NCBI GenBank assembly: GCA_038373865.1
Contig: JAXGGA010001627.1
Span: 62,001 to 126,000 of the forward strand
DNA length: 64,000 nt
Source: Uloborus plumipes
Lineage: Eukaryota; Arthropoda; Arachnida; Araneae; Uloboridae
Reading direction: 5' to 3'
In this document: positions 1 to 11,834 of the stretch, piece after piece
Layout: the number at the start of each line of letters is the position of its first letter
How positions within the stretch are numbered: position 1 is the first letter of the stretch
The notes under the pieces: generated by a model
Told to the model about the DNA's origin: nothing
Seen by the model: only the letters and a program-made list of their open reading frames with translations
Database searches by the model: none
Made by a program: the position numbers and the translations under genes

Positions 1-2493
1 GTGTTTGTTAGATGACTGTAATGGAAATAACAACAATTTGTGTCATATTCTGAAAGAGAAGATGGGTGCAAAATATTTTAGAAAATATTTAATTGATAGC
101 TGGAAATATTCTTCGTGTTCATGAAGAATATCTGCGTTATCTGTGGAATAGAAGATGACCACGTTGTCAATGCAGCAAAAGCCGATGCTGTGGGAATGTA
201 TGAAGAAAATACTTGCATGTCAGCGCGTCATTTCGGGGGCTCAATTGCCGCTTCTGTCTGTTAGAAATTTACGTCTTTCACCCCTTCCCTTTCTGGAGAG
301 ATTTAAAATGATGGGTTTGCCTGCATTATCTACTACAAAGTATGACTGTTGCTTGTAGATCTTTGTATTGTTTATCAAGTTGGCTGTTTGTTGTCTGTAA
401 TAGCTTAAATTGCTTTTGTGAAAACTATATTATTTTCACGGGGATGCCCTTTCCCCCAAAATAGGGTTGTGCAAACTTTCAAGTGCTGCGAAGCAACTTC
501 CCCTCAACATGGCTGTCAGACCCTCAAGAACAAGATCCCCGCTCCAAAAAATAGATAATAAACTCTCTAATTTTAACCCGTTAAAATTTTTAAAAGCTTA
601 ACACCCTTGCTTTCAAAAGTGGTAGCTCGAACAGTATATATTTATTGCTGTAAAAATGAACTAAATATGTTTTAAGATCAACAAATTAGGACTTATTACA
701 AAGATATGCGCACCTAAGGGTTATTAAAAAGGTTAATTCTTTCCGAAAAGCATATCGAGAAAAAATAACCAGAACTCTTCCAACACTCCAACGCAACCAA
801 GCCACTTTCCCTCTCTAATGTGCAGCACGAATTTCGCTTTTTTTTTTCTTCTGAAACGAAGATGAATTCATCGTTTGCGGAACAAGGGGATTTGGAGAGG
901 GGCCTATCCCACGCACTCAGCCTCGTAGGCTCAGCCATTGGTCAGAGCGTCCCCTTTAATTGGTTCTCGACCACCCCTCTTCGTGAGAGCCTTTATGCTG
1001 TCAACGTGAGATATTTCTCGCTCGTCTGTTGCTCTGTAGGTGGTAAATGGATGGACTGTGGCATGGGTTCTTGTGTTTCAGCCCCCCCCCTTTTTTTTTA
1101 ATCTTTCTGTCTCTCCCTTATTACTCTCTCCTGCTTGAGGCAGATTGAAAAGAGCGATGGGGGTAATAATGTAAGAGGTGAAATAATTAATAGTTTTTGC
1201 ATTCGATTATGATGTAAATTTTTAATTCTTATGATTCCAGATGTCCCATGTCAGAAGTTACGAATATTCTATTGAATGAATTGTTTAATTTTAATTTCGC
1301 TGAAATTGATAGTGCAATGTTAACTAAAAACACTTCGATCAAAATAATAGTTTAGTTAATGAAATAATTATATTTACCTTTTAGTGCTTTGCAATGTACT
1401 ATTCAATAATTCAAATGAATTGCAAAACTTATCAAGGCAATTGCGTGTGTGGCAATATGACAGTTTTGGTAAAAAACGGGTTTTACTGATTACAGTATAA
1501 TTATTTTCACCAAACTTTCATTTTTTGTTTGAAATTCGAACGATAACAACTTAAGTAGAAAAAACAAAACAGGACGTTTATATATATTTAAAAAAATGAT
1601 GAATTCTTTTAAGATACAAAATTCATAAGAAACTACTTAGTTTGAATATTTTTTCATACATGGGTTAAAAGTAATTACCTTTCTATGATGTTTCTGAATT
1701 ACAAGAATTTTCTAAGTTCATTAATTGGAATAAAAGTGATATTTTAAAGAAAATAAAAAAATCGATTGCATTTGGCTCATACAAAGTTACTGAATTTTAA
1801 AATTTTGTAAGTGATTTATAAAATCATACCAATAAATATAAAAAAATGGAAAATTTTCGTAAAAGTTGCTGCCTACACATTAAAAACTACCTAGCCAATG
1901 TGTCAATGCAAAATGAGAAAATAGCTAATTTTGCTTCAATTATAACGTAAGACTGGCTTTAGTTTTACTAATACTATACTAAACGTCTCGAATGTCATAC
2001 CTAGCATGTTACGCCATGCATGAGTTGGAAAATTGGCATGATTAAGAGTTTTCCTCTGTTCTGAACACGACTAATGAAGGATGTATTTACTGAAATCGTT
2101 CGTCGTGCTGTTGCAATACTTCAAAGCGTCATAAGAAATATCAGCAATTGCGAATATCAAATATCCTATTAGTTCCTTTCGTGTTTCTTTTGTTCTAATA
2201 GAGATGTGCCACCTTGGAAAATAAACAGGTTGCATCATGCAGTTTAATGAGATGCCTTATTGATTCATTCTAACAGCCACCTTTTTTAAGCTGTAATGAT
2301 GATACGTAATTCCTTTTCTTTTTCTTTCTTTTTTTTTTAATAATCTTTTTTCGATTTTAGCTAATCTTAGATTATCGGTTTTTATTCATCTGAATTTTAC
2401 AAGATTTTAAGTGACTAATAATTGAATTTCCTTTATTTAAATTTTATGAGGTGAAAATAGGTATCATCCAAAATCATTTCAGTGGCTTTGACT
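1..2493. other. Non-coding AT-rich DNA with a promoter-like island
   Basis: I see no gene. Only short unrelated ORFs occur. Around 790-1100 the sequence becomes less AT-rich and holds an inverted CCAAT box (CCATTGG at 935-941) next to TAATTGGTTC. This could be a regulatory segment, but nothing confirms transcription. A C9/T9 run follows at 1083-1100. The rest (1101-2493) is AT-rich with no repeat I can pair. Confidence 0.4.
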
Positions 2494-2497
2494 TTAA

Positions 2498-3011
2498 CCC
2501 ATTAATGCCTGACATTTTTTTTCCCAAAGATATTTTGTATACTGGTTACAAACAGTGTCTAATGGACGGGAAAAATAATAAAAAAAATATTATGTAAAAA
2601 AATAATTTTTTATTAAGGAAAGAAAAATCGTCCCTTAAAAGTTACGATAGACCCCAGAGGGTAGAAACTTTTTTTACTCAAATTTTTTTCTGCCTACGAT
2701 ATAATATTCAAAAAGACCTTCTATAAGAAGAAATAAAACCAGCAATTAACATATACTGGGAAGCTGGGAATAACTTTGAAAACTTAGCTTTTTTCCTTGA
2801 GATTGTGAACGATGTCATTTTTGATAAAGATCATTTTGAAACTGCTACAGAACGCACTTTAGAATGGTTATGTGCTGCAATCTGTTAATAACGAATTGAA
2901 ACAATACCAAGGTACTAATTGAACACCATTATTTGGTTGAAATGTTCATTTTGGGGAAATTCAGACCTCTTTTTGGACCGTCCCTAAAAAGGGACGCTAG
3001 GCATTAATGGG
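2498..3011 (-). mobile_element. piggyBac-like MITE, copy A1
   Basis: The element begins CCCATTAATGCCTGACA and ends CTAGGCATTAATGGG, with TTAA on both sides (2494-2497 and 3012-3015). TTAA duplication and CCC/GGG termini are the hallmark of piggyBac elements. The 514-bp interior has no transposase ORF, so it is non-autonomous. Relative to copies A3-A5 it is inverted, because its TGACA end comes first. The body matches the other copies across its length, including the segment GGGACGGTCC near the CTAGCG end. Confidence 0.85.
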
Positions 3012-3149
3012 TTAAGTGAGCATAAAAGGAGGCATTAAGTTATTTCATTGACTTCTATTTGTGTAAATTGTTCAAATAAGGATGCATAAAGTGATTTCAT
3101 ATTATTGAACATTTGTATTACAGAACGGAACATATCTATGTTACACTTC

Positions 3150-4610
3150 AGGGTTTAACTTTTAAGCAAACTTTTCTCTCATCTCACTCCTGTCTAACAA
3201 TTGATAAATGTCTCAAATAACAACTACAGACTAGCAGATCATGCATACATGTTAACACAGAAATTCGGCGAGCACTTATTAAATTCTCATTAGATGTATT
3301 TTTTGCCCATAGAAGCTATTATTGCTTTTTAACTCATAGGAAATTATTTTGACGGGAAGGCAAGCCAAATATTATGAAAGATTTTCATATGTGAGTTTGA
3401 AAATTATAAATTTTTATTCACAATGAATAGTTTTAAATTTATTTCGGGAGGGCATGCCAGGCACCTACGGCCTACCCTTTAAATACGCCCTCCGCTGTAT
3501 TGCAGAATGCAATGCATGCAGAAATATCAATGTTACGTGCGTGACTCAACATGATGCAACGTCTGCTCCCAGAAGTTGCCAAGATTTCTTCCTGACTTAT
3601 AAGGAAGAAAGTAAACCAAACTCTGGATTCTACGCGAGGTTGTAACTTGTAAACAAACTTCTCCCTGTCTTCACTCCTGTCAAACAATTGACGAATTGTC
3701 TCGGCAGCCTCTTTGTGTGCGGGGAAGACAAGTTTACGGTGCACTGCTTTCTGTCACCAGTCGACTTTATCGTCCTTAGTCTTTTTTAAAAAGTTAAAAA
3801 GAATATTTTTACCTTTATTTCTGAAGGGCATCTTTGACCCCTTCGGTCTACCCCTTAAATACGCCCCGATAATGCAGAAATATTAATGTTATGTGTGTGA
3901 CTCAACATGATCGGAAGCAGTGGCGTATCCAGGGGGGGTGCCAAGGGACCAATGCACCCCCGAAGATTTTGTAAAACTATAAAAAATGGTGGCACCGAAT
4001 TTTTAAAAAACATGTAACCTTCATGTAAATATGCTTCAGGTTTTTTCAATGAAAAATACTTTATAGACATTGAAATATTGTCATATTATTTTCAGTTTTC
4101 AACAATAAGAAGCAAAACTGATAGTTATTCTGTAATTGTGGAAATGTAAGAGCAAAATAAGCGCTGTACCCGCGTCTTATTGTTCTTGCATGATATTCAT
4201 TTTTGGGGAAAAAAAAAACAATCTTTGAGCAACGTTCAATAGAAAAAATTTAATCGAAATACTGCGTTTTTAAAGTTTCACCATATTTCTTGATTTTTTT
4301 CCTTTCTCATCACAGTGTCGATGTTCGATGTGCACCCCCCAAAATCAATTCCTGGATACGCCACTGATCGGAAGAGTCTTCCTGACTTATAAGGAAGAAG
4401 TAAACCAAACTCGATTTTCTGCGAGGGTGTAACTTGTAAACAAACTTCTCCCTGTCTTCACTCCTGTCAAACAATTGACGAATTGTCTCGGCAGTCTCTT
4501 TGTGCGCGGGGAAGACAAGTTCACGGTGCACTGCCTTCTGTCACCAGTCGACTTTCTCGTCCTCTGTCTTTTTTAGAAAGTCCTCTCTCTCTCTCTCTTT
4601 TTCTCGCAGA
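3150..4610. repeat. Tandem duplication (two clear units plus an older third)
   Basis: A ~350-bp unit at about 3438-3794 is repeated at about 3817-4577, where the second copy is split by the hAT MITE at 3918-4366. An older partial copy sits at 3150-3220, recognisable by CACTCCTGTCTAACAATTGA against CACTCCTGTCAAACAATTGA in the younger units. Around 3640-3790 and 4430-4570 the two young copies differ mainly by transitions. On the minus strand both keep an open frame containing LFDRSEDREKFVYKL. I do not recognise it as a protein family, and shared DNA descent is enough to explain it. Confidence 0.75.
3918..4366. mobile_element. hAT-type MITE, TSD ATCGGAAG
   Basis: The TIRs are CAGTGGCGTATCCAGG at the left and its complement CCTGGATACGCCACTG at the right. 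The 8-bp duplication ATCGGAAG is perfect (3910-3917 and 4367-4374). An 8-bp TSD and CAGTG termini are diagnostic of hAT elements. At 449 bp with no ORF it is non-autonomous. It lies inside the second unit of the 3.4-4.6 kb tandem duplication, so it inserted after that duplication. Confidence 0.92.
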
Positions 4611-5090
4611 GGAGAGAGAAAAACACCTGGTGTTTGGACAGCCTGTTTAGTTGACGGCTCTTTCCAGAGGCCACGCAGCTGCGACGTGTGGAAGTCCTCA
4701 CACACGAGCTGCCTTTCTTCGAGCGTTCTGTTTTGTGTGTGTGTGTGTAATTTGAAGACAGATTTTTCTATTCTCTCCAGATACTATTTTTGCGAGCTGT
4801 GTTTCAAGTTGGGTTTCTGCGGTTTGTGCTCTCTGTAACAAGCGCCGATCTCATCTGCAGAGAGATGTTTGCTCTTTTCCTGATAAGAATGTTTCAACAG
4901 GTGTTTCGAATGTTTAAATAAATTCATATCTGGGCCATTCCAGGAAAAGACCGCACGTGACAGCTCATGCATTTCATTGCAAAGTAATCGTTCAAAAAGG
5001 TGTTGGACAAAGTTTGTTGCTTGAGAAACCACACATGCGCTAGTGATTTCTTGAACAACAAAACTTTATTTATCATTCTTTTTAATTAGC
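4611..5090. other. Moderately GC-rich non-coding DNA
   Basis: This follows the tandem duplication directly. It begins after a short CT run at 4578-4600 and holds a (GT)n run at 4734-4748. No gene or repeat boundary is visible. It may be single-copy flanking DNA. Confidence 0.3.
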
Positions 5091-5097
5091 GTTTTTA

Positions 5098-5195
5098 AGA
5101 GATGTACCGAGTAGCACTTTGGCCGAGTGCCAAGTATTCGTCCTTTTACTATTCGGCCGAGTACTGATTTACCGAGTACTCAGTATGACACTTTT
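5098..5195. mobile_element. Possible hAT-like end fragment
   Basis: The stretch begins AGAGATGTACCGAGTA and holds several copies of CCGAGTA/TACTCGG-type words, resembling the subterminal repeats of hAT MITEs whose tips read AGGGATGTACCGA. No matching right end was found, so this would be a truncated copy. Identification is tentative. Confidence 0.3.
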
Positions 5196-5469
5196 TACAC
5201 CACAATTTAAAATACAGCGACTTTGATTGTTAAAATATTTTCATAGCATTTTTTATTATACTTTTTTTTCCTTAGCATTTCTGTACCGAAAGTAGTCACA
5301 CCAACCTTTTTCTCACTGTTATAAAAGGGACTTGATTTTCATAGCAAGCTAATTGAAAATTGAAATTTACATTTTTGCTGCAACCCTTCAATTATAAAAT
5401 CATAATGAAGTCAAGTATAACAATACAAACTGTCATGAGCAAGCAACGTAATGGAATAAGTGACATATA

Positions 5470-5613
5470 TCTGTACCTCAGAACCAGACTAACGTAAGTC
5501 CATTTTCGTCATTTTTCAGTAGAGGGGAAAAACGATGTATTCGACAATCGTTTTTCCCCTCTACCGAAAAATGACGAAAATGGACTTACGTTAGTCTGGT
5601 TCTGAGGTACAGA
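5470..5613. repeat. Near-perfect 144-bp palindrome (hairpin element)
   Basis: The arms 5470-5536 and 5547-5613 are 67 nt each, complementary except for one A/G difference, and enclose a 10-nt loop (GTATTCGACA). The tips read TCTGTACCTCAGAACC, with TA-rich flanks (CATATA before and TATG after). It may be a fold-back MITE consisting almost only of TIRs. If transcribed it would form one long duplex RNA. Confidence 0.9.
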
Positions 5614-5759
5614 TATGTTCTAAGAAACGAAGAAAATTACTGACGGGATTGCATCAGAGCAGCGAGGAATTTTTGAACCGGAAGTATGCGTATCACAATG
5701 AATGATTATGCAATGAAAATAAAAATAGAAAATTGGTATATTAGGCAGCAACTTAATGT

Positions 5760-5945
5760 GACACTGAACGTCACTACGGGCGGAGCCAATAAGAGCTCAC
5801 AAGCAGTCAGCGATCTCTTCTAATTCGCCAAGTAGGCTGTGACGTTTTATTTAGCTCGTTTTTCATAGGCTAACATCAAGCTGACGTCACGATGTTTTTG
5901 TCAAGAAACGTTGCGGTGTAGTATAGTTACGCTACGCCTTGTTAT
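5760..5945. repeat. Dispersed repeat, family E copy 1
   Basis: The segment carrying AGCCAATAAGAGCTCAC and CAGCGATCTCTTCTAATTCG aligns with 56395-56525 over about 130-150 bp. Both copies continue to a GTTGC...AGTATAGT tail. The class is unknown. No TIR or TSD is visible here. Confidence 0.55.
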
Positions 5946-6012
5946 TCTTGTGCCTGATCAAACCAACCAACAAAAGTAGCAGCACAAAAACTTCAGACCA
6001 CATATTGTACAG

Positions 6013-6704
6013 TAGGGATGCACCGATTAATCGGTAGTACCGATTAATCGGCCACTTTGCCGATTATTAATAATCGGTAAATTCCGGCCGATTAATCGGC
6101 GGAAAAAATATTTTTTAAAGAAAACCGTTACTAAGAAACTACGATTAATAATTTTATTAACAGTTCCAATAATCCTCACAGAAATTATATTTTGACTAAA
6201 AATACGCATAGATAATGTATCAACATTTTTCATGCGTTGATACTTTTCTCCTTAGCATAGTGTTTTTAGATAATCTTTAATTTTCACAAATAATAAAAGT
6301 TTTGAATTGCATTGCTACTAATAACTGAAAAATTTAAGCCACAAGAACTTCAAAATTGGAGCGTTCACCCTACAGACTCCCCCTCCTTTTTTTTTTTTTT
6401 GAATTTTCATGTCTAGTTTACATAATTAGCAATGTGTTAATGCAATATTATTGACAGTAATATGAAAATTGGTTCAGAGAAATTTTGAAATTATTTCAGG
6501 AAAATTAGAAAAATGGAAGAAAAAAATTAGCAACTATTTCAAAAGTCGGAATTGTAAAAAAAATTAATATGAAAACAGTAACGGTGACATTGGTAGTATT
6601 GAAATCACTCATTTCAATCATTAATCGGCTTGACCGATTAATCGGCCGATTATTGACTGCCGATTAATCGGTAATCGGCCAATTTGCTTATCGGTACATC
6701 CCTA
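6013..6704. mobile_element. hAT-type MITE with CCGATTAATCGG subterminal repeats
   Basis: The element starts TAGGGATGCACCGAT and ends ATCGGTACATCCCTA. The duplication is TTGTACAG (6005-6012) against CTGTACAG (6705-6712), matching 7 of 8. Both ends carry several copies of the 12-bp palindrome CCGATTAATCGG or close variants; such iterated subterminal words are the usual transposase-binding sites of hAT elements. The 692-bp body has no transposase ORF. Confidence 0.88.
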
Positions 6705-7018
6705 CTGTACAGTACAATTTTTTTTATTCCTTTTTTCTTTTTTTGCCCATTTTAAGAGCTAGATAGTGTAAAAAAGAAAAAAAAAGACGCTAATAGTTTC
6801 CTCTTAATTTCGTATTTATCTCCAGTTGGAAAGAAATTACTCTTCGACTAAATATTTTTAGTGAAACCTGTTCCCCGTTTCGACTTAGGCCAAGAAAGTT
6901 CTAGGCAAGGTAAAGGTACACGAAAAAATGCTATCCCTTCGCATATCTATCAAATTCCTCGGAATTACAACCACATAAATGATTTCATAAAAAGGCTAAC
7001 CTAAATCCGAGGTGTTAT

Positions 7019-7350
7019 TTGCATACAAAAACATTCCTCCCCCTCCCCCTGGGTCCTTTAACGTCTGATTTCTCACGCCGAAAAGGTTCCGACACTAGAC
7101 AGTCGGAAAGAGAAGGTGTTTGTGGGTTATTGGCACTGAAGCGAGACACGGCCTCAGACGCAGACGCTGGAGCCCAAAAAACAAAAGGTGACGTGCCTTT
7201 TGCTGGAAAACATCGCTCCGTGCCATTGTACCCCGTTCGACACTCGATGGTTTTTCGCGGGGACAGGTGTAAATATTGCGCGAAAATAAATCAGCGGCAT
7301 CGAAATAGCCACGTGATTCCGAATTACCAGCTGTGATTTATAATGCTCGA
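7019..7350. promoter_or_regulatory. Candidate regulatory island
   Basis: A GC-richer, repeat-free patch in AT-rich surroundings. It contains an E-box CAGGTG (7264-7269), an overlapping forkhead-like TGTAAATA (7268-7275), CACGTG (7310-7315) and CAGCTG (7328-7333) within 70 bp. The short ORFs on each strand overlap and resemble no family. A conserved enhancer is possible but is inferred only from composition and motif crowding. Confidence 0.3.
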
Positions 7351-9742
7351 TCTTCATTTTCGTTTCAGCTGCCTTGGGAATTCTGCGAATTGTATTCTGA
7401 TGAGGTGTTTATGTTTGCTTTTTCTTTCCTGATATCGAGCATATTTTTTTTATCAACAAAAGTCGTCAATCAACCTTACGAAGAGTTCTGGAAATTGAGT
7501 TAATGATGTGGTGACTAACGCGTCGTTTTGAAAGTAAAAATGAGTTATTTATAAGAAAGCGTGTAAAAGTTCTTTATGAATCGTACCTCATGATTTTTTT
7601 CGAAATTATGATGAGACAAATTTTATTGCATTAAGTTGAGAGGATAAAGTTCTGTGGAAGGGAATTTGAACTCTTTTGTAAAACCCAAAAAATACAGAAA
7701 AATGAGGATGAAATCCAATAAACGATATAAACACCTATCTCTGCACAAAATTCAGAAATCTTGACTGAAATTTAGAATCATTTTTGAACACCTTTTGAGT
7801 TCTGCTTCCTGTCATCCAAATTAGAGTATACAGCACGTTCAAAGGCATAATCACAACTTGGAATATTTGGCTCATTTTCAAAAAAAAAAAAAAAAACTTA
7901 TGTTTTTCAGAAATATAAAGTTGAGACGCACGAATGATAGCACTTATATAGAGCTCATGAAATGTATGGAGAACATATACCTGACAGACAATTATTAAAA
8001 AATGTGTACAGACTAATTGAAATATAGTGTGCAAAAAGTATGATATACAGATAGCTAGTATTTAGCATTTTCATTTTTAAATTTCATCTTGAAACACACA
8101 CGAAACCAAAATGTGTAGTAGAATAAAACAAAATATTTTTCAGAGCTTTATAGTCGCACTCCATTTTCCGCGCTTTACCATGCTCATGGAGCCAAAGTGA
8201 ATGTCCTCAATTTTCCAAACTACCCCTTTTTCAGAAGCAAAATGGATCATTAGTAGCTTATTTTAAGTGTAAACTTAGCTGAAGAAAAACTTAGAGACTT
8301 TACAAACATCTAAACTACAGAAACAACATGCAGATAAAAAAGGAAAAAAAATCTTCTAAGTACTAGATGGTAGTTGATGTCTTGCAATTATTGTTTTGAC
8401 TGGAAATGGTGGGTATGCGATAAACGTTGTCTGGTTTCTTAACCCTCTTTATTTAAATACACGCACTCTCACTGGCATAAGCTATTTAAAAGGCGAACGT
8501 ACTATGCTTCTCTTTTGGATGAACAATGCGCGGGCAATGTTTTTCTTTCTCCCTTTATTTTTAACGAGTCAAGGAACGGAAAATAAACTGCGTTTTTAAA
8601 AGGGCTGATTTTGTCAACAATATTTCAGCTACTGAAAGAGAAATTTTATATAGCACGGAAAATGTTTATGGTCCCTCCGATTTTGAGAGTTCAATCACTT
8701 TCCAAGAATATATTTTGTTGATTTTTTTTTTCAACATAAATTTATATTCAAAATCAGAACGAAAAAAAGAAGCAAATAATTGCTTAAAAAATGCAATATT
8801 TCTCGAGTTCATTGTGCTGCTAATTTCGCAATTGTTTCAGCAGTGATGAAAAAAATACCAAAAAAAGTTACGGTTTTTTTTTTTTTGGTAAAATTATTCA
8901 AATTTCCATCGTTGAATTCAGTGTACATCTGTGTCAGTTGGACACTCCGTTCATTTAAAAGAACGTTACAAAACCTGGCTCTCGCTGATTTGAAACAACA
9001 TTTCTTTTCTTCGAAGTCAGCAAAGTTTATGCATAAAGTACCCATGTTTCATTTGTGAGTAAGACAGTCGAAATAAGACTCAAAATAGGAGCAAGGAAGA
9101 ACGACAGAAAAGACTGTCTTGAACCAGGCATTAACAATGATTTGGAACAGCTTAGTTACGGAAAAAAGGAAAGTATTGTAATCACCAAATCACCTCTGTA
9201 CTTGCTCAAGAATCAATGTGTATTATCAAGAATAGATGATTATTTTACATATATTTAAATAGAAAAAAAAGTACCAAACAACGTGCACGAAACTGTCTTG
9301 AGTCTCTGAGAGAATTTTCTTTGATAGAATCTTTTTGCAAACATAAAAATCAATTTTACAATAAAAGATAATGTGATGAAAAAAAAATTGGACGTCATTT
9401 TCTAACTGAACTGACCAATAGACGTAAAAATCAAGCGAAAACGTCTTTTTTATATTTCAAAAACTCCAACTTCGCAGACCAGTGTAATCAGCGATGGCAT
9501 TTTGATAGAAGTCATCGCTAAGTTGGTTTTTCTTGGAGTCATCGCCGATACGATTTACTAAGAAATATTTCCATCAAATTTATTCTTTAAACTGTCTTTG
9601 TTGTAAACTCAAAGCATGTTGCGTAAGAAGAAAAGTTCATAGAGATTTACTTTTGCCGGACATGGCGAGCAACTGCTGACTGTCTAAAAGCAACCGTTTC
9701 CGCCTGTTTTGACTCAGATTGTCCACAATTTCTTTGTCTCCA
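7351..9742. other. AT-rich non-coding DNA
   Basis: No gene and no paired repeats were seen. Homopolymer runs occur near 7880-7894 (A) and 8872-8886 (T). Confidence 0.4.
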
Positions 9743-10140
9743 CACTGTAAAAAAAATGAATGTTGTTTTTACAGTAGAATACGACTAATTTAATAGTAAT
9801 AAACTGTAAAAATTGCTAATTTTAAATATCTAATTTTACAGTACTAAACTGTAAAACTGCTAATTTTACAGCGATAAACCGTAAAATTGCTAATTTTACA
9901 GATTATTACTGTGCATTTTACAGTTTTCACCTGGAACTTCTGCTACCAGTATTATACTGTTGTTTACACAGTATAATGCAGCTAAATTTTACAGCAATAT
10001 GCTGTAAAATTGCTAACTTTATAGTAAGAAGCTGTAAAATTGCTAGTTTTACAGTTTATTACTGTGCATTTCACAGTTTCAAATTGGAACCTTGGCTGCC
10101 AGCATTATACTGTAAAAACAACAGTTCATTTTTAGCAGTG
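9743..10140. mobile_element. Family B MITE, copy 1
   Basis: The copy runs from CACTGTAAAAAAAATGAATG to TTCATTTTTAGCAGTG. The interior alternates words such as CTGTAAAATTGCTAATTTTACAG with a central GGAACTTCTGCTACCAGTATTATACTG, so the whole 398 bp is a chain of short palindromes. Better preserved copies elsewhere are flanked by TA. No ORF is present. Confidence 0.8.
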
Positions 10141-11163
10141 CATCAAACTTCGAAAGGGAAATCCGCTTTGCCATCCTGCTAGAATTAAACGCAAAGAAAG
10201 AACTACACTTTCTTAGTTCCGCTAGCATAGTGAAAACATTTAAAAAATCGAGAGTCAATAAATAAAGGGTTTGGCGAGCGTTTAAATGTATCACAGAACT
10301 CGAAAATGCAATTAGTGGTTGTGTAACTCTTTTTCAATCGAGACACGTATCGATGTGATTCATTGTATCGAAGAAAGGGGGAAGAAATGGAAGACATTAG
10401 CATGATACACATAACTTGATCCCCCGATGGGAATGGAATAAGTCAAATAGGTAGATAAGAAACTTCTCAGATTTTGCACTACCCTCCCAATACGAAACAA
10501 TGTATCAGCATTAGTTTAAAAAAAAGTTCCGATAGTTCGGGAAAACACGATTCTTTAAGCTCAAACCGTTGTTCACAAATCAGCCATCCGATACGAAAAT
10601 ATGATAATGCGATGGAACAGAAACAAATTCAAGGTCTCCCACGAATCTGCAGAGACTGTATAAATAGTAGTGTTTAAATAGGCACTTGTAATTGTGGTTT
10701 ACTTATCTGCCCTGAATCAAAAATCGCGGAATAATGCGCATACAAGCACTCCCCCCCCCCTTTTGAAGAATAAAAATTGCTTTATTTGACAACCAGACAG
10801 CCAGACCAATATACAATTAGAGGCTTTAATTTATATGGAACTCACGATAGTTTAACTCTTGTACGACTTTTATCTTTGGATGAATTTTTACAGATAGATA
10901 AAATTTCAGACTATTAATGTGCGAATGCACAAGTTCATAAAATGTGCTCTTTTTTAAAATTGCTGGTAACATGGTAACTAATTCAAGACGGGATGACAGC
11001 GGAACATATAGGCGGATTTACCCTGTCCCAAATGTTATAATTTCGAAGGACTCTACGACATACATACGAGGACCCAAAGGAGATTCAAATATGAAACTAT
11101 TTTGCGAAACTAAATCTTTTTTTCTGTACTTCAAAGTCGGACTACTACCAACGAAGATAACAT
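10141..11163. other. Non-coding DNA, no feature seen
   Basis: No gene or repeat pair was found. A C10 run lies at 10750-10759. Confidence 0.35.
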
Positions 11164-11834
11164 TAGGGGAAGACCGCCTATATTGGACCACTGCTTAAAT
11201 TGGACCCCGGGATTAAAATCTAGTAGATAGATCTGTGCTACACTTTAACAGTAGAAATATAAAGTTTTATGAATAAAATCAATGTGTATGAAGTTTCACC
11301 AGTCTTCGAACTGTTTAGCGTAAGTTACCGCTTGATTTGTGTTGAAAACGTGCGAAATCTTATTTTGCGGACTTGTTTCTAGAAGGATAGCGAAAAAACT
11401 TGTGAATTGCGATAAAATGCTGTTACAGTATTATAATCTGTGTTTAATAAGGATTGCATCGATGTATTTACATGCGCGATTGTGATAGTTTTTGACAGAG
11501 CAATGTGCTGAAGAATAAAAAATAACATGTTTTCCTTTATTGGACCGAAAAAATTTTCCTATATTGGACCGGTGGTCCAATTAAAGGATATGATTTTAAA
11601 AAAGACTTTTAATTACTTGTAACATAAAATAAGCTACTTGTCTTATTTAATAGCAAAGTTAAAATTATTTTAAGCTTACTTTAACACTTATTTACGATAT
11701 TCGTTTAAACTTTTTTGTCCAGCACATTTTTATCAAGCAGAATCTGCAACTTCTTAAAATGTATGTTTTTTTTCTCTTCATCTATTAAGCTGCAGTTTCA
11801 GGTTGTTAAACATAGTTATTAGCTTAAATAAAAT

